A stretch of 64,000 bases of DNA. It comes from JBBIOI01 sp037443425. Lineage in GTDB: Bacteria; Desulfobacterota; BSN033; UBA1163. Of the stretch, positions 58,801 through 64,000 are shown in pieces. The notes beneath the pieces are model-generated. The model saw only the letters and a list, made by a program, of their open reading frames with translations, had not been told where the DNA came from and did not search any database. The stretch's first letter is position 1, and every line of letters begins with the position of its first letter. The position numbers and the translations under genes are program-made. The stretch spans positions 7,330 through 71,329 of the forward strand of contig JBBIOI010000004.1 of the NCBI GenBank assembly GCA_037443425.1. The letters run 5' to 3'.

Positions 58801-59724
58801 ATGCGTATTGTTTTAATTGGCCAAGGTCCTTTTGGGGAGAAGGTTCTTGAAGGTTTATTAAAAAGAGGGGAGGAGGTTTGTGGTGTTTTTTCAACACCTG
58901 ATAAAAAAGGTGAACCTCTTAAAGAGATCTCCCTCCGATATAAGATTCCAATCTATCAGCCATCCAAAATGAAGGATCCAAAAGTTTATGAGATCTTTAG
59001 AGAGTTAAGACCTGAACTTATTATCTTAGCATTTGTAACTGAGATCATCCCTGATGAAATACTTAAGATTCCAGCTATAGGAACAATATGTTATCATCCA
59101 TCGCTTCTGCCAAAACACAGGGGTGCAAGTGCAATAAACTGGGCAATAATTCAAGGAGATAAAAGAACAGGATTGACCATATTCTGGGTTGAAAAGGGAA
59201 TAGATACAGGCCCTATATTAATTCAAAAAGAGGTGGAGATAAGTCCAGATGATACTGCAGGTTCTCTCTATTTCAATCATCTGTTCCCAATGGGAGTAGA
59301 GGCAATAATGGAGGCTATCGATTTGATTAAGAAAGGGGATGCCCCAAAGATACCTCAAAATGAATCTGAGGTTACATATGAGCCTCCTTGTGATGATAAG
59401 GTTGCACATATTGATTTTAATAAGCCAGTTAAGGAGGTATATAATTTAATCAGGGGCTGTGATCCACAACCTGGGGCTTATACTTTTTTCAAAGATCATA
59501 AAATAAGGTTATATGATGCTAAAAAAGAAGAAAAAGATACGGGAAAGCTACCAGGAGAAGTAATTTCAATCAATGATGATGCTATTGAAGTAGCGTTAAA
59601 AGATGGAGTGATAAAGATTAGAAAATTAAGAATAGATAAAGGAGAAAAGATAGACCCCCAAAAATTTGTCACAGAAGTTAATTTAAAAGTTGGAGACCAT
59701 CTCGGTAAAGAGTTTAATCATTGA
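58801..59724 (+). CDS. Formyltransferase-fold protein resembling the 10-formyl-THF hydrolase domain of ALDH1L
   Basis: 307 aa. RIVLIGQGPFGEKVLEGLL at the N-terminus, CYHPSLLPKHRGASAINWA (His/Asp active-site region with HPSLLP), IFWVEKGIDTGPILIQKE and a C-terminal OB-like part (IRGCDPQPGAYTFF). The GQxxFG start and ASAINW resemble, from memory, the hydrolase domain of formyl-THF dehydrogenase more than Fmt (SLLPRWRGAAPI). It is a single domain with no carrier or ALDH part. Alternatives are a second Fmt or a sugar formyltransferase. It lies just past the strong terminator. Confidence 0.8.
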   Translation: MRIVLIGQGPFGEKVLEGLLKRGEEVCGVFSTPDKKGEPLKEISLRYKIPIYQPSKMKDPKVYEIFRELRPELIILAFVTEIIPDEILKIPAIGTICYHPSLLPKHRGASAINWAIIQGDKRTGLTIFWVEKGIDTGPILIQKEVEISPDDTAGSLYFNHLFPMGVEAIMEAIDLIKKGDAPKIPQNESEVTYEPPCDDKVAHIDFNKPVKEVYNLIRGCDPQPGAYTFFKDHKIRLYDAKKEEKDTGKLPGEVISINDDAIEVALKDGVIKIRKLRIDKGEKIDPQKFVTEVNLKVGDHLGKEFNH

Positions 59725-59761
59725 TAGGTTACAAATTTCATAATTGAGTAAGATTAAAAGA

Positions 59762-60949
59762 TTAAAACATTCCATATTTCTTTGCGATCTCCCTGAAACC
59801 TGGAAGTGCATTCTCAATTGTTTTTGTTTCAACAGCATAAGCAATTCTGAAGTATCCAGGTTTTCCAAATCCTGTCCCTGGAACGGTAAGAATCCTTTTT
59901 GATTGTAATTCTCTTACAAATGCTACGTCGTCATCAATAGGTGCCTTAGGAAATAAATAGAAGGCACCCTGTGGCTTAACAACCTTGTAGCCGAATGATT
60001 TTAATGCATCATATAAAAGGTTTCTTCTCTCCTCATATTCTTCAATTTTAATTGAATTTTTTTGGAGAGAACCAACAAGTCTTTGCATTAAGGCTGGGGC
60101 ATTTACAAATCCAAGGGTTCGATTTGCAAAGATGAGTGCAGACATTAACTCATCTATGTCTTCACAGAATGGATTTACAGCAACATAACCAATCCTTTCT
60201 CCAGCAAGAGAAAGATCTTTTGAATGAGAGGTTACTCTTATAGAATGAGGATAGTGATTGAACGGGATTGGTAGTTTAATGCCATCATAGATGATTCTCC
60301 TGTAAGCTTCGTCAGATATGAGATAAATGGTTTTTCCAAGTTCTTTTGTTTTTTGGGTAAGCAGTTTTCCTAATTCTTCAATAGATTTTTGGTCATAAAC
60401 AACACCTGTAGGATTATTAGGAGAATTTATCAGGACAGCCTTTGTTTTACTTCCTATAACATTTTCTATATAATTTAAATTTAATGAGAAGTCCTCATTT
60501 GTATCGACAAGTCGGATTCGTCCATTAGAATTTTCTATATAAAATTTGAACTCCATAAAGTATGGAGAGGGGACTATTACTTCATCCCCTTCGTCAAGAA
60601 GGGCTTTAAAAACGACATTGAGTCCCCCTGCTGCGCCTACGGTCATTACAATATGTTTTTCATTAAAAGGGAGACCTGTTTCTTCAGCTATATATTCAGC
60701 TATTGCCCTTCTTGTCTCAATGTAACCATTGTTTGGCATATAACGGTGCATTCCAGTGATAGGCTGATTAACAAGTTCCCTTAATGCCTTTTTTAGTGGA
60801 GAAGGGGGTTCAATATTTGGATTGCCGAGTGAGAAGTCAAACACATTTTCTTCGCCATAGATCCTCTTAAGTTCTTCTCCTTCTTCGAACATCCTCCTGA
60901 CCCATGAAGCACCATTTAATGCATCTTTTACTTTTTTTGAAATTGCCAT
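59762..60949 (-). CDS. Class I/II PLP aminotransferase, probably aromatic
   Basis: 395 aa. PLP-binding Lys in RVTSHSKDLSLAGERIGYV (about residue 237), with INSPNNPTGVVYD and FDFSLGNPNIEPP typical of subgroup I-gamma aminotransferases. The C-terminal Arg for carboxylate binding is in KPGYFRIAYA. The fold alone does not set specificity. The leader just upstream encodes a Phe/Tyr-rich peptide and attenuator, which points to phenylalanine/tyrosine formation from the 2-oxoacids. GAAAGGGGAC precedes the ATG. It converges with the formyltransferase gene (37 nt). Confidence 0.88.
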   Translation of the reverse strand: MAISKKVKDALNGASWVRRMFEEGEELKRIYGEENVFDFSLGNPNIEPPSPLKKALRELVNQPITGMHRYMPNNGYIETRRAIAEYIAEETGLPFNEKHIVMTVGAAGGLNVVFKALLDEGDEVIVPSPYFMEFKFYIENSNGRIRLVDTNEDFSLNLNYIENVIGSKTKAVLINSPNNPTGVVYDQKSIEELGKLLTQKTKELGKTIYLISDEAYRRIIYDGIKLPIPFNHYPHSIRVTSHSKDLSLAGERIGYVAVNPFCEDIDELMSALIFANRTLGFVNAPALMQRLVGSLQKNSIKIEEYEERRNLLYDALKSFGYKVVKPQGAFYLFPKAPIDDDVAFVRELQSKRILTVPGTGFGKPGYFRIAYAVETKTIENALPGFREIAKKYGMF

Positions 60950-60976
60950 TTCCAGTCCCCTTTCTTAATAGAAATT

Positions 60977-61010
60977 AAAAGAGCCATAAGGTTTCCCCTA
61001 TGGCTCTTTT
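60977..61010 (-). terminator. Attenuator hairpin T2
   Basis: AAAAGAGCCATA and TATGGCTCTTTT form a perfect 12-bp stem with a 10-nt loop, ending 27 nt before the aminotransferase ATG. The T-run is short (four), so on its own it is a weaker terminator than T1. Its 5' arm and loop can instead pair with the 3' arm and loop of T1. Confidence 0.75.
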
Positions 61011-61016
61011 TAATAA

Positions 61017-61052
61017 AAAAGCCATGGGGCCTTATGGTCACCCATGGCTTTT
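61017..61052 (-). terminator. Attenuator terminator hairpin T1
   Basis: AAAAGCCATGGG and CCCATGGCTTTT pair perfectly over 12 bp and the minus strand continues to a run of six T (61020-61015). Its 5' arm shares GGG with the 3' arm of stem P1, so P1 and T1 exclude each other. Confidence 0.8.
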
Positions 61053-61087
61053 GATCCCATAGTTAGGGATCTTCACCTTGGGTGACC
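61036..61087 (-). promoter_or_regulatory. Antiterminator stem P1 with inner hairpin P2
   Basis: GGTCACCCA and TGGGTGACC pair over 9 bp (61087-61079 with 61044-61036), enclosing GATCCC/GGGATC (61071-61066 with 61058-61053) around a 7-nt loop. The 5' arm lies inside the leader ORF (Gly-His-Pro codons), so a translating ribosome decides whether P1 can form. Confidence 0.75.
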
Positions 61088-61126
61088 TTTTTTAAAATAA
61101 AAGTAAAAGAAATAAAAGCGAATCAT
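61073..61126 (-). CDS. Aromatic leader peptide of transcription attenuator (17 aa)
   Basis: ATG at 61126, TGA at 61075-61073. The peptide is MIRFYFFYFYFKKGHPR: eight consecutive residues are Phe or Tyr (five F, three Y). AAAGAGG (61139-61133) lies 6 nt before the ATG. The stop codon falls within the P1/P2 region, as in trp/phe-type attenuators. The pattern recalls pheA and pheM leaders of enteric bacteria (known) though the sequence is unrelated. Stalling on scarce Phe-tRNA or Tyr-tRNA would free the P1 5' arm and prevent T1. Confidence 0.8.
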   Translation of the reverse strand: MIRFYFFYFYFKKGHPR

Positions 61127-61145
61127 ACTCAACCTCTTTAGCAAA

Positions 61146-61174
61146 AATAAAACATATTAATTTTTATTTGTCAA
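61146..61174 (-). promoter_or_regulatory. Candidate promoter for the attenuated aminotransferase
   Basis: On the minus strand, TTGACA (61174-61169), a 17-nt spacer and TTTATT (61151-61146) preceded by TG (extended -10). Transcription would begin around 61142-61139, just at the leader peptide's ribosome site. Confidence 0.45.
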
Positions 61175-61185
61175 GGGTAGTTAGC

Positions 61186-61408
61186 GAGACCTCTGAAAAA
61201 GTCTTTGATAGACTGGGGAGGTAAAGTTCAAAACCCTTCGAATGCGGGCTTTTAATGTTTAAATTGCTAACAATCGGTTTAGAAAAAACCCAATTATTTT
61301 AAGGGGAATTATCAATAGTGCTAATCTATAAAAGGTATCCGCTCAAAGGCTTTTTCACCCCACCTCCCCATTTATGAAAGGATTTTTAAATAGTTTTTCA
61401 GAGGCCCC
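61186..61408 (-). repeat. MITE-like repeat R1, copy G (full length, opposite orientation)
   Basis: GAGACCTCTGAAAAAGTC at its left and TAGTTTTTCAGAGGCC at its right. The whole 223 bp is the inverse of copy E, including ATCAATAGTGCTAATC in the centre. It lies 12 nt upstream of the aminotransferase promoter within the 636-bp gap 60950-61585, which is otherwise filled by the attenuator, an R4 copy and a promoter. Confidence 0.85.
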
Positions 61409-61411
61409 TTA

Positions 61412-61480
61412 GTTGGAACCCGTGGTTTTTGAAAAAACCCCGAACAAGGGTTCGGCAAACCACAAAGGCTTGCCCTACGA
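61412..61480. repeat. R4 palindromic repeat, copy 2
   Basis: GAACCCGTGGTTTTTG, CCCGAACAAGGGTTCGGC, AAACCACAAAGGCTTGCCC and TACGAG match the R4 unit at 36033 in opposite sense (TTCGGCAA...GGCTTGCCCTACGA). Confidence 0.55.
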
Positions 61481-61524
61481 GAAATTAAGAAATCTAATGT
61501 CTCTCATTCTCTCACTTGCTCCCT

Positions 61525-61553
61525 TTGACAAATCTTTTTATATCTGGTAATAA
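61525..61553 (+). promoter_or_regulatory. Candidate promoter for the cyclase/BKACE operon
   Basis: TTGACA (61525-61530), a 17-nt spacer and TAATAA (61548-61553), 32 nt before the ATG at 61586, which has AAAGGAG. Confidence 0.55.
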
Positions 61554-61585
61554 AAGAGAGCTGAATCAATTTAAAGGAGTTATAA

Positions 61586-62374
61586 ATGAAGAGGAAGATA
61601 AGGCAAAATAAAAGATTTAAAATAATTGATCTGAGTGTTCCCATCCAACCTACCCCTCCTGGTTCAATGCTAAAAGTAGAGATCCAATACATAGACCATA
61701 AGGAAGGGACAAAGATTTATGGAGCTTTTTTTGGTCTGAAGGAAGATGATTTCCCAGAAGGAAATTTTTCTGCTGTTGAAAATGTAACGCTTACAACTCA
61801 TAGTGGGACTCATCTTGATGCGCCGTGGCACTATTGGCCTTTCTCTGAAGGGAAGCCTGCAAAAAAGATAGATGAGATACCTCTGGAGTGGTGTTACGGC
61901 AATGGTGTTTTATTAAATCTTACATATAAAAAGGCAGGGGAAGAAATAGAGGTAAAAGATCTTGAGAAGGCCTTAAAAAGGATTAGGTATAAACTTAAAC
62001 CATTCGATATTGTTCTTTTAAGGACAGATGCTTCAAAGTATTACGGGATGCCTGATTATGCAAAGTCTCATCCAGGGGTAACAAGGGAGGCAACTTTATG
62101 GTTAATTGATCAAGGGATAAAAGTAATGGGTATTGACGCATGGGGTTGGGATAAACCTTTTGATAGGATGGTCGAAGACGTTCGTAGAGGTAATAAGGAG
62201 AAGCTATGGGCAGCCCATTATGTGGGTAGAGAAAGGGAGTACTGTCATATAGAAAACCTTACAAATCTTGACAGAATTCCTCGGGCTTATGGATTCAAGG
62301 TAGCTGTCTTTCCAATAAAGATAGAGGCAGCAGGAGCAGGGTGGGTAAGGGCAGTAGCAATCATAGAAAAATAA
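61586..62374 (+). CDS. Cyclase family protein (kynurenine formamidase-like)
   Basis: 262 aa. The metal motif HSGTHLDAPWHYWP (HxGTHxDxPxH, residues about 72-82) and the start IIDLSVPIQPTPPG define the Cyclase/KynB family, metal-dependent hydrolases or isomerases of amides, lactones and dicarbonyls. The insertion DHKEGTKIYGAFFGLKEDDF lengthens it relative to KynB (about 210 aa). It is the first gene of an operon with BKACE (27 nt) and an M24-fold gene, so it probably handles the same small carboxylate or amide. Confidence 0.87.
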   Translation: MKRKIRQNKRFKIIDLSVPIQPTPPGSMLKVEIQYIDHKEGTKIYGAFFGLKEDDFPEGNFSAVENVTLTTHSGTHLDAPWHYWPFSEGKPAKKIDEIPLEWCYGNGVLLNLTYKKAGEEIEVKDLEKALKRIRYKLKPFDIVLLRTDASKYYGMPDYAKSHPGVTREATLWLIDQGIKVMGIDAWGWDKPFDRMVEDVRRGNKEKLWAAHYVGREREYCHIENLTNLDRIPRAYGFKVAVFPIKIEAAGAGWVRAVAIIEK

Positions 62375-62401
62375 CCATAAAATTTTAAAAGGAGGTATGG
62401 T

Positions 62402-63289
62402 ATGGGTTTAGAGGATAAGTTGATAGTTTGTGTTGCGCCGACGAGTAATTTTCATGGAAAGGAGGCAAATCCAGCTTTACCTTATACTCCAGATGAGATT
62501 GCAGAAGAGGTATATAAGTGCTGGAATGAGGGGGCTTCTATTGTTCATATTCATGCGAGGGATAAAGAAGGAAAACCGACAAATGATCCAGATGTTTTTC
62601 GGGAGATTGATCGGAAGATAAGAGAGAAGGGTTGTGATATTATTTTACAGCATAGTACAGCGATGGCACTTCGTTTAGATGATCTGAGGGCAGGGAAGAA
62701 GCTGGATATAGATGCTGGTGCATTATCGATTGAGGCAAACCCTGAGATGTGCAGTCTCAATACACATCTTGGATGCGTGCTTTATCGTGGGATTGAGGCG
62801 CCTACCATATGGACAAGGTCCTGGATTGAGAAGCATGCAAAGATTATGCTTGACAGGGGGATAAAGCCTGAGATTGAGGTTTACAACCCTGGCAATATGG
62901 AGGAGGTTTATAATTTAATTGATAAAGGTCTTCTGACAAAGCCCTATTGGATCAGTTTTGTGTTTGGGATGCATCGTGTGAATCAGGGTGCTATCCGCTA
63001 TTCGCCGAAGAATCTTATGCATTATCTCGATATGTTACCAGAGGGTGCAAAGTTTAGTGTTCTTGGGATTATGGATGCAGAGCTTCAGGTAGGGGTTCTT
63101 TCAATACTTCTTGGAGGGCATGTGAGGGTTGGGTTTGAGGATAATATTCACTATAAAAAGGGGGTTCTTGCGGAGAGTAATGCACAGTTGGTTGCAAGGA
63201 TTGTCAGGATTGGAAAGGAGTTAGGAAGAGAGATAGCAACACCTGATGAGGCAAGGGAGATTTTAGGGATAAAAAAGATTACTAAATAG
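62402..63289 (+). CDS. Beta-keto acid cleavage enzyme (BKACE, DUF849)
   Basis: 295 aa. Metal site HIHARDKEGKPTND (H-x-H, residues about 49-62) and the opening KLIVCVAPTSNFHGKEANPALPYTPDEIAEE fit the Kce/BKACE family, which condense a beta-keto acid with acetyl-CoA to give acetoacetate and a new CoA ester. The C-terminal GHVRVGFEDNIHYKKGVLAESNAQLV is conserved in the family. AAAGGAGG precedes the ATG. Acetoacetate could be picked up by the synthetase at 49938. The specific keto acid is unknown. Confidence 0.92.
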   Translation: MGLEDKLIVCVAPTSNFHGKEANPALPYTPDEIAEEVYKCWNEGASIVHIHARDKEGKPTNDPDVFREIDRKIREKGCDIILQHSTAMALRLDDLRAGKKLDIDAGALSIEANPEMCSLNTHLGCVLYRGIEAPTIWTRSWIEKHAKIMLDRGIKPEIEVYNPGNMEEVYNLIDKGLLTKPYWISFVFGMHRVNQGAIRYSPKNLMHYLDMLPEGAKFSVLGIMDAELQVGVLSILLGGHVRVGFEDNIHYKKGVLAESNAQLVARIVRIGKELGREIATPDEAREILGIKKITK

Positions 63290-63360
63290 GATATTTTTAA
63301 TTATTCTCGTAAGCTCTTATTTTCGAGGTTTAAAAAATATAAAAGAGGAGGTATTTTGAA

Positions 63361-64000
63361 ATGGAGGATCCGAGAGAGAGATTGACAAAGTGTGTTTCAA
63401 CTCCAGAGCTTGAGCGTCGGTGGAAGGCGGTTCGCGAGATGATGCGAGATCGTAAGATTGATTATTTACTGATGCAGAATTCAGAGGAATTCCTTGGTGG
63501 GATGATTCGATGGTTTACAGACTTTACTGCCCGGCATCAATTTCCCATGACCGTGATATTTCCTGTTGATGATGAGATGACAACTATTGTGTGTGGGGGA
63601 GATCCGCCAGAGAATCAGCCATTTCCACCTCCATGGGCAGCAAGGGGTATAAAAAGACGGCTTGGTGGAGTCTATTTTCCAACGTTTCAGTATACTAATA
63701 CACTGGAGGCAGAGCTTGCAGCGAGTGTCTTGAAAGAAAGGAAAAGACCGGTCATTGGTCTTGTTGAGCGGTCATTTATTCCAATTACTTTTTATGAGCA
63801 TCTTGTAAAACTTCTGCCTGATGCAACTTTTATTGATGCAACAGAATGGGTTGAGGAGATCAAGGTTCCAAAGAGTCCTGAGGAGATAGAATTGATAAAA
63901 GGGACAGCTGCCCTTCAGGATGCAACGATGGAGTATTTGAAGAAGGTTATTAAGCCTGGAATGAGGGATTACGAGGTATATGCAGAGGCACATTATTTTG
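63361..64000 (+). CDS. M24-fold (creatinase/Xaa-Pro peptidase-like) protein, 3' end beyond window
   Basis: An ATG at 63361 after GAGGAGG opens a frame of 213 codons that runs to the window edge without a stop. The N-terminal creatinase-type domain (ERRWKAVREMMRDRKIDYLLM, then FPVDDEMTTIVCGGDPPEN) and the start of the pita-bread domain (EIKVPKSPEEIELIKGTAAL, IKPGMRDYEVYAEAHY) are visible. The metal ligands lie outside. It resembles the protein at 38400-39533 in layout. It is the third gene of the cyclase/BKACE operon and may act on the same substrate. Confidence 0.85.
   Translation, partial: MEDPRERLTKCVSTPELERRWKAVREMMRDRKIDYLLMQNSEEFLGGMIRWFTDFTARHQFPMTVIFPVDDEMTTIVCGGDPPENQPFPPPWAARGIKRRLGGVYFPTFQYTNTLEAELAASVLKERKRPVIGLVERSFIPITFYEHLVKLLPDATFIDATEWVEEIKVPKSPEEIELIKGTAALQDATMEYLKKVIKPGMRDYEVYAEAHYF

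Noticed and set aside
61036..61087. P1/P2 structure considered as a known riboswitch aptamer (GEMM, SAM, glycine, glutamine, Moco)
   Set aside because: None of the conserved cores that I know could be matched, and the Phe/Tyr leader ORF reading through the 5' arm explains the structure better.
61080..61093. P1 stem plus T-run read on the plus strand as a terminator (GGGTGACCTTTTTT)
   Set aside because: No rightward gene ends upstream of it; the nearest (58801-59724) stops more than 1.3 kb away beyond a leftward gene.

Overview
The window reads as a chromosomal segment of a low-GC (by eye under 40 %), strictly anaerobic, Gram-negative bacterium that degrades aromatic compounds. Gram-negative features are a Pal/OmpA lipoprotein, lipoboxes and TRAP, TTT and Liv uptake systems. 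Anaerobic features are a ferredoxin-type 2-oxoacid oxidoreductase, the dearomatisation branch of benzoyl-CoA degradation and a tungstate transporter. The gene mix resembles Desulfobacterota (Syntrophus- or Desulfatiglans-like lineages). That placement is inference; there is no rRNA or other phylogenetic marker here. Coding density is high, and the intergenic gaps are occupied mainly by four families of interspersed repeats.

Layout: (i) 1-1353, TRAP transporter dctQ (cut) and dctP. (ii) 1802-6492, a hypothetical gene and a radical SAM gene, then a leftward operon ruvX-mltG-thiolase-DUF35-hypothetical. (iii) 7072-13162, rightward benzoyl-CoA block: glutaryl-CoA-dehydrogenase-like ACAD, biotin carrier, GNAT, SDR, had, oah (bamA), dch. 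(iv) 13207-27262, one tight leftward run of 13 genes: crotonase, pterin methyltransferase, OYE-like reductase, acyl/aryl-CoA ligase, Mo/W-bis-MGD oxidoreductase, 3-hydroxyacyl-CoA dehydrogenase, amidohydrolase, ACAD and livGFHMK. (v) 27955-32530, five genes in the order of the phenylglyoxylate dehydrogenase operon padEFGHI. (vi) 32609-42084, two exported proteins, flavin reductase, wecB, a degenerate histidine kinase, TctC, an M24-fold protein, an M29/NicX-like enzyme and a HAD phosphatase. (vii) 42085-49620, MFS, then an HTH-PBP regulator with tupABC, then pal, greA and a second Liv-type binding protein. (viii) 49938-58725, acetoacetyl-CoA synthetase, lipoprotein, metallopeptidase, MBL protein, glyoxylate-type aminotransferase, and a succinyl-CoA-synthetase-like pair split by an Fe-S protein and followed by a CitE-like lyase. 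(ix) 58801-64000, formyl-THF hydrolase-like protein, class I aminotransferase with an attenuator leader, cyclase, BKACE and a partial M24 protein.

How it fits together (inference): phenylglyoxylate oxidation would supply benzoyl-CoA. After reduction by a benzoyl-CoA reductase not encoded here, Dch, Had and Oah take the dienoyl-CoA to a ring-opened C7 CoA ester. ACAD, HBD, crotonase and thiolase homologues could finish beta-oxidation. Tungstate uptake would serve W-pterin enzymes such as class II benzoyl-CoA reductase. BKACE plus acetoacetyl-CoA synthetase, and the malyl/citramalyl-CoA-type module, would handle short CoA esters.

The most striking non-coding signal is at 60977-61126 (minus strand). 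It is a 17-codon leader ORF with eight consecutive Phe/Tyr codons, followed by an antiterminator stem and two tandem terminator hairpins, all just upstream of an aminotransferase gene. It has the layout of ribosome-mediated transcription attenuation responding to aromatic amino acids. A family of roughly 120-225 bp MITE-like elements with long imperfect terminal inverted repeats is spread over the whole window.
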